Below the pieces are notes generated by a model. That model was not told the DNA's origin and searched no databases. It saw only the letters and a list, made by a program, of their open reading frames with translations. A stretch of 38,150 nt of DNA from Akkermansia sp. GTDB lineage: Bacteria > Verrucomicrobiota > Verrucomicrobiia > Verrucomicrobiales > Akkermansiaceae. Positions 14,977 through 23,900 of the stretch are shown here, one piece after another (position 1 is the stretch's first letter; every line of letters starts with the position of its first letter). The DNA is taken from assembly GCA_017399165.1 (NCBI GenBank), contig JAFQEF010000043.1, forward strand, positions 1 to 38,150. Direction: 5' to 3'. The translations under genes were made by a program, and so were the position numbers.

Positions 14977-15798
14977 TTACAACACTAAGCCCATGATGAA
15001 CATGCCCGTCACCACCCCGTAAATGCTCAGGTGGTGGTGCCCCCAGCGCTCTGCCATGGGCAATAATTCATCAAAAGAGATAAACACCATAATACCCGCT
15101 ACAACGGCAAATAATACAGCCAATAGGGTGGTGCTTAAAAAGGGCAGTAAAATCAGCATGCAAACCAATGCCCCCAGTGGCTCCGCCAAGCCCGTAAGCG
15201 TGCCGATGTAAAATGCCTTGCGCCGGCTGCCCGTGCCGTAGAGCAGGGGGACCGCCACGGTGATGCCCTCCGGTATGTTGTGAATGGCCACTGCCAACGC
15301 AACGGATGCCGCTATACCGGTGTTATCAAATGCCGCTGCTACCGTAGCCATGCCCTCGGGGAAATTATGTACACCTATGGCTATGGCAAACATCATAGCA
15401 GAGCGCCGCACGCGTTGCCGTACCTGCCGCTTGCATTCCGCAGTGGTGCACTGGTTCAGGCTGTGTAGCTCATTAAGGCTGAGTACCTCGTGCGGATTCT
15501 CATCCTCCGGTACCAAGTGGTCAATCAAGCTGGCGGCTGCCATGCCACCGAAAAATGCTGCCAGTATAATCCATTTGCCCCCGCTTTGCTCCCCTATCAA
15601 CTCTGTTGCTGTCGGCATCAGCTCCATGAAAGAGATGTAAACCATCACCCCCGCACTGGCTCCCAAGGCGTAGGTTAGCAAGCGTGTATCAGTCTTTTTA
15701 AGAAACAGTGCAAGTGCTGCACCCACCCCCGTGCACAAGCCGGCCATCAGGGATAATAGCCCGCCCGTGAGCAGTTGTTCTTTTATCTCCCATAACAT
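14977..15798 (-). CDS. ZIP-family metal (zinc) transporter
   Basis: This 273-residue polytopic protein carries the two ZIP metal-binding helices HNFPEGMA and HNIPEGI, typical of ZupT-like importers of Zn and other divalent metals. About eight membrane segments are visible, with a hydrophilic loop (DHLVPEDENPHEVLSLNELHS) that is His/Asp/Glu-rich in the usual place. It is convergent with the dispanin gene and divergent from the menC-like gene. No clear promoter was identified. Confidence 0.88.
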   Translation of the reverse strand: MLWEIKEQLLTGGLLSLMAGLCTGVGAALALFLKKTDTRLLTYALGASAGVMVYISFMELMPTATELIGEQSGGKWIILAAFFGGMAAASLIDHLVPEDENPHEVLSLNELHSLNQCTTAECKRQVRQRVRRSAMMFAIAIGVHNFPEGMATVAAAFDNTGIAASVALAVAIHNIPEGITVAVPLLYGTGSRRKAFYIGTLTGLAEPLGALVCMLILLPFLSTTLLAVLFAVVAGIMVFISFDELLPMAERWGHHHLSIYGVVTGMFIMGLVL

Positions 15799-15934
15799 GG
15801 CTTTTTTTTACTCTGTGCCGCGTAGTCTGTCAAGAGAAAATGCCGCCTTCAAGCGCCTAACTGCCATATATTACACTTTAAAATGGTGTATAACGCAGAA
15901 TGAGCGTGACAAATGCCCTGCCGAGGAGTAAACT

Positions 15935-16888
15935 ATGCGCATGCACTACACTCCGTATACACTTTATCCTGTGGGCGCATTGAGCGCACGTGCCGCAGCT
16001 CAACCCAGAGAAGGCGTTTTGCTGCGCGGTGATAACGGCGGCTACGCCTGCCTTCAGTCCTGGCCGGAGCTCGGTGACTCCCCCTTGGAGTATGAGCTCG
16101 ATGCCTTGAGAGAGGGCTCCCCCCTCAAGCTGGGGGCCCGCGCCCTTAAGTGTATAGAGTTGGATGGCGAGGCCCGCGCTAAAGGTATTAACCTGTTTGA
16201 GGGACTTACGGTACCCCGCAGCCATGCCACCCTCACCGTTAGTGCTACACCTGCTCAGGTGTACAACCTGCACCAGCGCGGTTTCCGTGTGGGTAAAATT
16301 AAGGTTGTGCCCAAATTGGCTGCCACGGTAGAGCGCCTTACCAACCTTGCCGCCATGGTGCCCGACTGGAAGTGGCGTGTAGACTTTAACAGTACGCTCT
16401 CTCTGGATGAAGCCCTGCAGTTTTGGGATATGCTTTCGGACGCTATGAAAGCCCGCATCGACTTTGTGGAGGACCCCTGCTATTACGATGTTCAGGTATG
16501 GCAAACCCTGCAAGATGCCGGCATGCCCTTGGGGTACGACATGCCCGTGCAAGAGGCCAGCAGCAACATACCGGCTCGCACCACCAAGCCCATGATGCGC
16601 TTGGTTAAGCCTGCCCGCCACCACAGCAATAGCGGTCTGCCCGTGTTCACCACCTATTTGGACCACCCCCTCGGCCAGTGCTGGGCTGCTTACAATGCCG
16701 CCAAGTTCTACACCGGCAAGCCGGAGTCGGAGGTGCCCCTGTGTGGCTTGGTAACGCACCATGTATACCGCCCCAACGCTTTCTCTGAGCAACTGGGTAT
16801 GGATATCACCCCCGAGTTCAAAGTGCCCGCAGGCACCGGCTTGGGCTTCGATTCCCTCCTTGCCGCTCTCCCTTGGAAGAAGCTGTAA
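15935..16888 (+). CDS. menC: Enolase-superfamily enzyme, o-succinylbenzoate synthase-like
   Basis: The 317-residue product shows the muconate/MenC subgroup pattern: KIK lysines (about residue 110), DFNS as first metal ligand region, VEDP as second, then YDMP and a downstream lysine. o-Succinylbenzoate synthase dehydrates SHCHC in menaquinone synthesis. No other men gene is present here, so the substrate call rests on motif layout and length only; a dipeptide epimerase or a diverged relative is possible. GAGGAG lies 6 nt before the ATG, one of the few good Shine-Dalgarno sites in the window. A terminator follows at 16923. Confidence 0.65.
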   Translation: MRMHYTPYTLYPVGALSARAAAQPREGVLLRGDNGGYACLQSWPELGDSPLEYELDALREGSPLKLGARALKCIELDGEARAKGINLFEGLTVPRSHATLTVSATPAQVYNLHQRGFRVGKIKVVPKLAATVERLTNLAAMVPDWKWRVDFNSTLSLDEALQFWDMLSDAMKARIDFVEDPCYYDVQVWQTLQDAGMPLGYDMPVQEASSNIPARTTKPMMRLVKPARHHSNSGLPVFTTYLDHPLGQCWAAYNAAKFYTGKPESEVPLCGLVTHHVYRPNAFSEQLGMDITPEFKVPAGTGLGFDSLLAALPWKKL

Positions 16889-16922
16889 AGCGAGGCCTCC
16901 CCTCTCACTTCTCTCAACCTTC

Positions 16923-16946
16923 AAGCCCGCTTATGCGGGCTTTTTG
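16923..16946 (+). terminator. Terminator after the menC-like gene
   Basis: AAGCCCGC-TTAT-GCGGGCTT followed by TTT is a classic intrinsic terminator. Confidence 0.85.
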
Positions 16947-17010
16947 ATTCATACAGATTGGTTAGGGCTCTCTCAAAATATAAAATTTACGCTGTGAAAA
17001 TCAATTTTTG

Positions 17011-17039
17011 TTGAAAGGCCGGGCGGGGGGGAGTATAAT
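17011..17039 (+). promoter_or_regulatory. Promoter of UDP-glucose pyrophosphorylase, leaderless geometry
   Basis: TTGAAA (17011-17016), 17 nt and TATAAT (17034-17039), then 6 nt and ATG 17046. The spacer contains a run of seven G (17025-17031). No ribosome-binding site can exist on such a transcript. Confidence 0.75.
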
Positions 17040-17045
17040 GCAGGC

Positions 17046-18377
17046 ATGAGCAGTTTTGATGCCATTGAGAAAAAAATGAGGGGTGTCGGGTTGTCCGATG
17101 CCGCTATAGGGGCTTTTCGCCACAGCGTGAATGTGCTGGAGAGCAAGCAGAGCATGATGATACCCGAGTCGGATATTGTGCCGGCAGAGGGTGTTGCCGA
17201 GTGGGATGCCTTGGTGGCAGCCACCCCGGAGGCAGATGCCGCATTGTTGGCGCAAGCGGTGATGATTAAGCTTAACGGCGGCTTGGGCACGGGCATGGGC
17301 TTGCAGAAAGCCAAAAGCTTGCTGGAGATTAAGCCCGGTGTTACCTTTTTGGATGTGATTGTGCGCCAAGTTCGCCATTTGCGAGAGCAGGCCGGGTACC
17401 CCGTGAGCCTGTTGCTCATGAACTCATTCTCTACCGGTGCAGATACCATGGCGCATTTGGCTCAATATGCGGCAGAGGGCTTTGCTGACCCGCAGCAGGT
17501 GGAGATGCTTCAAAACCGTGTGCCTAAGTTGCTGACGGATACGCTGGAGCCCGTGCAGTTTCCCGCCAACCCGGACTTAGAGTGGTGCCCGCCCGGCCAT
17601 GGGGATATTTACCCGGCTTTGGTGGGCTCCGGGTGGTTGGACAAGTTGCTGGCGGCGGGGGTGAAATATGCCTTTGTCTCAAACTCCGACAACTTGGGGG
17701 CGCAGCCCGATACTCGCTTTTTGCGTTGGTTTGCAGAAAGTGGGGTGCCATTTGTGATGGAGGTGACACGCCGCACGGAGGCCGATAAGAAAGGCGGGCA
17801 TTTGGCCACGCGTAAAACAGACGGGCAGCCTCTATTGCGAGAAATTGCCCAATGCCCGGATGCCGATGTAGCGGATTTTCAGGATATCAATAAACACCGT
17901 TATTTTAACACTAATAATTTGTGGATTCGCTTGGATGTGTTGAAAGACCTGCTGAATGCCAATGACGGGGTGCTGCCGTTGCCGGTTATCCGCAACACAA
18001 AGACGGTGGATCCGCGAGACGCCGCCACACCGCAAGTGTACCAGCTGGAGACTGCCATGGGGGCTGCGATTCAGTGTTTCCCGGGGGCAAAGGCGGTGTG
18101 TGTGCCCCGCACGAGATTCTTCCCGGTCAAGACGTGTAGCGATTTGTTGTTGCTGCGCTCCGATGCCGTTGAAATTACCGATACGGGCTTGATGACACTG
18201 GCACCCGAGTGTAAGGGGGTAGCCCCCATTGTGCAATTGGATTCCAAGCTTTATAAGTTGGTGGATTCTCTGGATGCGCTGGGTGTGCCGAGTCTTAAGC
18301 ATGTCTCAAAACTCACGGTTACAGGCCCGCACCACTTTGCCGATGGCGAGCCTTTGAGCGGCGAGGTCTCTGTATAA
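17046..18377 (+). CDS. UTP-glucose-1-phosphate uridylyltransferase, eukaryotic (UDPGP) type
   Basis: The 443-residue enzyme makes UDP-glucose from UTP and glucose-1-phosphate for polysaccharide and glycolipid synthesis. Motifs of the UDPGP family are clear: KLNGGLGTGMGLQKAKSL (nucleotide loop, about 77-94), PPGHGDIYPAL, FVSNSDNLGA, FNTNNLWIRLDVL and FFPVKTCSDLLLLRSD. It is unrelated in sequence to bacterial GalU. A UDP-N-acetylhexosamine pyrophosphorylase is less likely because the KTCSDLL sugar-binding segment fits UGPase. The stop codon lies inside a TATAAT that could serve the next gene 11 nt downstream. Confidence 0.9.
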   Translation: MSSFDAIEKKMRGVGLSDAAIGAFRHSVNVLESKQSMMIPESDIVPAEGVAEWDALVAATPEADAALLAQAVMIKLNGGLGTGMGLQKAKSLLEIKPGVTFLDVIVRQVRHLREQAGYPVSLLLMNSFSTGADTMAHLAQYAAEGFADPQQVEMLQNRVPKLLTDTLEPVQFPANPDLEWCPPGHGDIYPALVGSGWLDKLLAAGVKYAFVSNSDNLGAQPDTRFLRWFAESGVPFVMEVTRRTEADKKGGHLATRKTDGQPLLREIAQCPDADVADFQDINKHRYFNTNNLWIRLDVLKDLLNANDGVLPLPVIRNTKTVDPRDAATPQVYQLETAMGAAIQCFPGAKAVCVPRTRFFPVKTCSDLLLLRSDAVEITDTGLMTLAPECKGVAPIVQLDSKLYKLVDSLDALGVPSLKHVSKLTVTGPHHFADGEPLSGEVSV

Positions 18378-18388
18378 TATGAAGCCCC

Positions 18389-18748
18389 ATGGCTGTATCC
18401 TTACAAAAACGCAACGAGCTTGCCGAGCGTATGAAAACGCTTGGTGTGCTCGAGCGTGATTTGGAGGAAACTTTTGTGCGCGGCAGCGGCAAGGGCGGGC
18501 AGAAGGTGAATAAGACCAATAATTGCGTATGCCTGGTGCACCGCCCCACTGGGCTGGTTATTAAATGCCACCGCGAGCGAGAACGCGAGATTAACCGCTT
18601 TCTTGCTCGCCGAGCCCTGTGCGATGAGCTGGATCACCGCCTTAACGGTGCACCATCCCCTAAGCAGATGGAGGCTATCCGCGCTCGCAAACGTGGCTCC
18701 CTCCTCAAAAATATCAGCATTGTGCAGCGTAAAAGAATGGTTGATTGA
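18389..18748 (+). CDS. Release-factor-like GGQ peptidyl-tRNA hydrolase
   Basis: The 119-residue protein is a stand-alone RF-1 catalytic domain: FVRGSGKGGQKVNKTNNCVCLVH holds the GGQ loop that hydrolyses peptidyl-tRNA on the ribosome. The basic region after it (REREREINRFLARRAL, RARKRG) should contact rRNA. There is no stop-codon-recognition domain, so it resembles ArfB/YaeJ or the mitochondrial C12orf65-type rescue factors. It probably frees stalled ribosomes. TATAAT at 18373-18378, overlapping the preceding stop codon, may be a -10, but no -35 is evident. Confidence 0.85.
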   Translation: MAVSLQKRNELAERMKTLGVLERDLEETFVRGSGKGGQKVNKTNNCVCLVHRPTGLVIKCHREREREINRFLARRALCDELDHRLNGAPSPKQMEAIRARKRGSLLKNISIVQRKRMVD

Positions 18749-18857
18749 CCCCGATTCTTCCGCGCTTAAAGGCTGCCCCTACGGTATTTTTCAGAAACCC
18801 GGCGGGGTAGCCATTTTTTTGCTGACAAACAGAAAAAAATATGATAGATTTGTAACC

Positions 18858-19946
18858 ATGAAAAAGCCTGAAATTTTAGCCGCGAGGGATTTGAACAGCC
18901 GCGCAGACAGACACCTTACCGTAACCATACCGGACAATACGGGCAACCCGGTGTTGGATGCCAACCTGTATGACCTTGCCCAACGATTTAACGGCGGGCA
19001 TAACCCTGCTGTGGTGCTGCAGATGCTTTCTACCGTGATGAATGCTGCGGACTCTGCTCAAATGGAGGAACATGATTTGGAGATGATGGCACGCACGGTG
19101 GATGAGATGTTTGCTGCTGATAAAATGTTTGCTCCGTACCGCAACGTGCGTAAAATTACGTGTTTTGGCTCTGCCCGTATTCAACCGGAGGAAGATGCCT
19201 ATAAGCAGGCGGTGGATTTCTCTCGCATGGCGGTAGAGAAGGGGTATATGGTGATTACGGGCGGTGGCCCCGGTATTATGCAGGCCTGCAATGAAGGCGC
19301 AACCAAGGATGCCTCGTTCGGTCTCAATATCACCCTGCCTTATGAGCAGCATGCCAACCCGTATATTGCCGGTAATGAGAAGATGATGAACTTCTATTAC
19401 TTCTATACCCGTAAACTCAATTTCCTGAAACAGACGGATGCGCTGGTGGCATTCCCGGGCGGGTTCGGCACCATGGATGAAATCTTTGAAACCATCACTT
19501 TAATTCAAACCGGCAAGAGCACCATATTCCCCGTGGTGGTGTTGGACCCTCCCGGTGAGACGTTCTGGCTCCGTTGGATGCGCTTTATTGAAAAAGAGCT
19601 ATTGGATGCCGGCCTGATATCCCGCACGGATATGCACCTGCTTTACCGCAGTAAGAGCGCGGAGGATGCCATGGCGTACATAGAGAGATTCTACCGCCGT
19701 TACCATTCTTATTACTTTGAGTCCGACAGCATTACCATACGTATACTGGAGCCCCTTACGCAGAAACATATAGACTGGATTCTGCATGATTATACGGATA
19801 TTATACCCAAGGGGGATTTAGTGCAATTGCAGGATGATGCCAATGACCCCGAACCGGCCTTGGCCTGCCTGCCACGCCTGCGCTTTACCCTTAAACGCGG
19901 GGACTATGCCCGCCTGAAAGACTTAATTGATATTATTAACGACTGA
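18858..19946 (+). CDS. LOG/PpnN-like nucleotide 5'-monophosphate nucleosidase
   Basis: The 362-residue Rossmann-fold protein has GSAR (about 98), the loop ITGGGPGIMQACNEGA and the signature PGGFGTMDEIFE of the LOG family (TIGR00730, once called lysine decarboxylase). These enzymes cleave the base from nucleoside monophosphates. It is longer than plant-type LOG (about 190) and shorter than E. coli PpnN (454), with extra N- and C-terminal regions. The upstream hydrophilic N-terminus has no signal. The following ankyrin gene begins 11 nt after its stop. Confidence 0.85.
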   Translation: MKKPEILAARDLNSRADRHLTVTIPDNTGNPVLDANLYDLAQRFNGGHNPAVVLQMLSTVMNAADSAQMEEHDLEMMARTVDEMFAADKMFAPYRNVRKITCFGSARIQPEEDAYKQAVDFSRMAVEKGYMVITGGGPGIMQACNEGATKDASFGLNITLPYEQHANPYIAGNEKMMNFYYFYTRKLNFLKQTDALVAFPGGFGTMDEIFETITLIQTGKSTIFPVVVLDPPGETFWLRWMRFIEKELLDAGLISRTDMHLLYRSKSAEDAMAYIERFYRRYHSYYFESDSITIRILEPLTQKHIDWILHDYTDIIPKGDLVQLQDDANDPEPALACLPRLRFTLKRGDYARLKDLIDIIND

Positions 19947-19957
19947 TTGACATAAAC

Positions 19958-20824
19958 ATGAAATTAACGACCCTTCTTTTGATGGGGGCATTGGGGCTGT
20001 GTGCTCTCAATGCTGCGCCGTCTGATGCCAAGACGGAGATGACGCGTCCGCAGGCTATTGCCAAGTTAAAAGAGATGCGGATAGAGAAAAAGGACTACGA
20101 GCGAGCCATGTTCTCCGCCGTGCAGTTCGGGCACAAGGAGACAGTGCGCCTGTTGCTGTTGGCCGGTGTTAAGGTGAACATGCAGGATGAAAATGGCGTT
20201 ACCCCGTTGCACTATGCCGCTTATTTGGGGGAGGAGCACATGGTAACATACCTGCTGGCTGCGGGGGCTAAAGTAAACTCGGGTGCAGAGCGCGGCGCTA
20301 CCCCTCTGCACATGGCAGCAGATGCCGGGCACTTTGTCACTATGAAACACCTGCTGCAGTCCCCCAAGGTGGATGTAAACGCCACGAATGATGATGGCGA
20401 CACCCCCTTGCATGATGCTGCCCGCTTAAACCGTACTCGCTGTATCTCTGTATTGATTGCAGCCGGGGCAGATATTGAAGCTCGCAATGATATGGGGTCC
20501 ACCCCGTTGCTGCAAGCTGCGTATGATGGGCAAGCTGAAATTGTAGAGCAATTGCTCGGCGCAAAAGCCAATGTTAATGCTGTGGATAAGAGCGGGGCTA
20601 CGGCATTGCACTTGGCTGCCTATAACGGGCATGTGGCCGTGGTGAAACTTTTGCTTAAAGCCGGGGCGGATACTACGCTGCTTAACCGCAAAAAACAGTC
20701 TGCTTATGATATTGCTGTACAGGCGGGGCAAAAAGAGTGTGCTGCCCTGTTAGCCCCTGTTCAAACGCCTGCTACGGTGCCTGCTAAAACGGAAAATAAG
20801 CCCCCGACAGCAGAAAAAAATTAA
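19958..20824 (+). CDS. Secreted ankyrin-repeat protein
   Basis: The 288-residue protein has a signal peptide (MKLTTLLLMGALGLCALNAA) followed by about seven ankyrin repeats, seen from the recurring G-TPLH-AA--G and LL-AGA-VN patterns between residues 48 and 265. It ends in a Pro/Lys/Thr-rich tail. Ankyrin repeats bind other proteins; the partner is unknown and it presumably acts in the periplasm. It is likely co-transcribed with the nucleosidase gene. Confidence 0.88.
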   Translation: MKLTTLLLMGALGLCALNAAPSDAKTEMTRPQAIAKLKEMRIEKKDYERAMFSAVQFGHKETVRLLLLAGVKVNMQDENGVTPLHYAAYLGEEHMVTYLLAAGAKVNSGAERGATPLHMAADAGHFVTMKHLLQSPKVDVNATNDDGDTPLHDAARLNRTRCISVLIAAGADIEARNDMGSTPLLQAAYDGQAEIVEQLLGAKANVNAVDKSGATALHLAAYNGHVAVVKLLLKAGADTTLLNRKKQSAYDIAVQAGQKECAALLAPVQTPATVPAKTENKPPTAEKN

Positions 20825-20841
20825 AAAATAGCTTTAGATAC

Positions 20842-20870
20842 TTGAAATGATGAACACTTTGTGGTAGTAT
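20842..20870 (+). promoter_or_regulatory. Promoter of the SNF2 helicase gene
   Basis: TTGAAA (20842-20847), 17 nt, TAGTAT (20865-20870). The ATG at 20950 gives a leader of roughly 70 nt. Confidence 0.6.
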
Positions 20871-20949
20871 TTAACCATAGCAACCATGCTTGTATTAGGG
20901 AGTACTGTATACAGATAGCTGAAGTTGCTCATTATCAATCTCTCAACCA

Positions 20950-23900
20950 ATGTTAATTTCTTCATTAAATCCGGATCGCGCCACGCTGAACTTCCTCAAT
21001 GCATATTCTGAGGCAGTAAGAGACGCGGGTGAAAAGCTCCAAAAAGACGGGGCTGTCACTCAAATTTTCGGCAATCACCTCTTCATTCAGGGTAGAGTGG
21101 AGACGAAGCAGGGTGGTGTGCGTACCAGCCTGCGTTTGCAAGGTAACCGCTGGTATGGCTCTGCAACTGCTGAGGATGAAGATGTTGCAGGGGCCTGCCT
21201 TATTGCCACCATGGTAGAGCGTATGTACCGTGGTACCAGCATGCCCGAGAGCCCCAATGAGCTCAACGAAATTCCCCTCACGGATGTGCTTGAGGAGAAA
21301 CTGGACCGTGACTTGGACCAGAAGGAGATTGATTTTGTAACTAAGCTGGAGAAACGCTACCGCCGCTTTGTCATTGAGCAGGAGATTCATGACCACGACT
21401 TGGTGCGCCTCAATCCCCGTTGGGATATCAGCGGTTACGAGGCGCTGGAGCTTTGGCCCCAGCCCCCGCGCAATATCTTGGAGTTCTGGAACTACATTGC
21501 CTACGCTTTCACCAAAAAGCGTATCACATACCCCGAGTTCATGAACGTGGTGACAGACTTGGAGAAGGTGCAGCACCGTATCTCTGAGTGGGAGCGCGAA
21601 AAAGAGGTGGGGTGCTGGTACGACCGCATTCAACGTGTTAACGAGCGCCCGCCCCAGCCGCCTCGTCGGCCCATGTATATGCGCTTGGTCTCCACGATTA
21701 ACGAAGCGCGCTTTGAGTACCGTTACTCTGAGAAGGAAGACTGGGTGCCGATTCGGGAGCGTGCGCAGTTGGACCCCATCCTGACGGAGTTCTTGAACGG
21801 AGCGTTGAAGATGGATCCTCAATCGGATATCCTGTTGAACGTGTTGCGCGATTATGCAGACCGTGAGGATACCGTGATTCTTGACTTGGACAGCGAAGCC
21901 GCTTGCCGCGTCATGAACCGCCTTTTCCACCAGCCGGCACTCAAGGGCTACCTCGTCAACCTGGATGAGTGCTACTTTAAGGTAGTTAAGGAGCCGCTTA
22001 AGTGGATTTGCATAGATGACCCCATTGTGCCGAATTGCTATGGCTTGCAATTGGTAACGGCTGCCGGTGTGCATGTAACCCACTCCGTGCGTCAGTTGCC
22101 GGGGCAGGTGGAGCTTTACCAGTCCGACGAAACGGTGTTCCCCGGCCCGCCCAAGTGGTTGGAAAGCACGGAGGTAGAGCCCCGCTACTCCATCCCCAAG
22201 TCTGTGATTGACAGCTTGGATGGCGTGGAGTTCTTGCGCAAGATTGGTGCCACCCTTCCGCCCAGCATGGAGGAGCGTGTGGTAGACATTGAGATGAAGC
22301 CCACCTTCTCCATGAAGATTGTGCGTGGCTTGACCAGTGCAGATACCGAGCACGTGCTGCTGGAGGTAACGGCACAGGATGACCCCGGCCGCCGCAAGGA
22401 GCGCCTTGGTAAGGATGATTGGGAGCTTGTGGAGCAAATGTCTGTTAAGGATAAGACGCTGTTGCGTTTCATCCGCGACCGCCTGTACCCCATCCCCGGC
22501 TTGCTGGAGGAAATGAACTTTACTTACGACAGCCCGCTGGCTGCCTTTAAGAGCCGCATTACCAAACAGTTTCCCGAGAAGTTTGCAGAATGGGCCAAAA
22601 CCATCCCCGATACTATTAAGGTGGAGATGGATGAGAACCTTAAGTCTCTGCTGGCAGACCCCGTTGCCGCCGCTATTCGCTTTGAGGTGGTGAACCAGGA
22701 GATTGACTGGTTTGACCTGCGCGTGGTGATTGATGTGGAGGGTGTTACCCTTACCAAAGAGCAAATCCGCGCCCTGGTATCCGCCCGCGGTGGTTATGTG
22801 CGCATGGATGACGGCCGCTGGATGCGCCTGGAAATCAAGCTGGATGATGCCCAGCGAGATGCTGTTACCAAGCTCGGGCTGGATCCCTTCGATCTTTCCG
22901 GCGAAACGCACCGCATGCATGCCTTGCAGTTGGCAGACCCGCGAGCTGCCGAGGTGTTTGACCCGAAGGCCTGGCAAAAGATTAAGGAGCGTACGGCTGA
23001 AATCAAGATTGATGTGAAGCCGGATGTACCCGCCGCCCTCAATGCAACATTGCGCCCGTACCAGATAGATGGTTTCCACTTCTTGGCATACTTGGCGGTC
23101 AATGGTTTCGGTGGTATTCTTGCGGACGATATGGGCTTGGGTAAAACCATTCAGTCCATCACCTACATGCTCTGGCTGAGAGAAGACTTCATTGCCCGCA
23201 ACAAGCAGGGCCGCAAGAAGGTGGTGATACCGCCCGTGCTCATTGTTTGCCCCAAGTCCGTGCTTGATGTGTGGGCCGGTGAAACGGAGAAGTTTGCCCC
23301 CGGCATCCGCGTGCTTGTCATTCGCAACAAGGAGCAAGCCGTGGTGGAGGACATTTTGGCTAACTATGATATGGTGGTTATCAACTATGCCCAGCTGCGC
23401 GTTTGCGGTGAGCAGATTAACTCCATCAAGTGGCTTACCGTGATTCTGGATGAAGGCCAGCAGATTAAGAACCCCGACTCCAAGGCGGCCAAGTCTGCCC
23501 GCGAGCTTACGGCATACAATCGCTTGGTGCTCTCCGGTACGCCTATCGAAAACCGCTTGCTGGATATGTGGTCGCTCATGGCCTTCGCCATGCCCGGCGT
23601 GTTGGGTAGCCGTGCCTACTTCAAGAAGCGCTTCGACAAGCGTAAGGACTCCCAGAGCCAAAACCGCTTGGCCGCTCGCCTTAAGCCCTTCCTGCTGCGC
23701 CGTACCAAACAACAGGTGGCCAAGGATTTGCCGCCCCGTACGGAAGAAGAGGTATACGCCAAGATGGAGGGTGTGCAACGCCAGCTTTACAAGGCAGAGC
23801 TGCGCCGTATTCAGAAAGCTTTGTTGGGTATGGATTCCGACGAATCCGTCAAGAAGAACTCCTTTGCTATTCTGCAGGGCCTGATGCGCCTGCGCCAAAT

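Noticed and set aside
15878..16924. A 348-codon open frame antisense to the menC-like gene
   Set aside because: No domain or signal; the sense frame has KIK, DFNS and VEDP motifs and a Shine-Dalgarno.
18349..18378. A full promoter for the release-factor-like gene
   Set aside because: TATAAT at 18373 is perfect, but no -35 was found at 16-18 nt, so only a -10 is noted in the gene entry.
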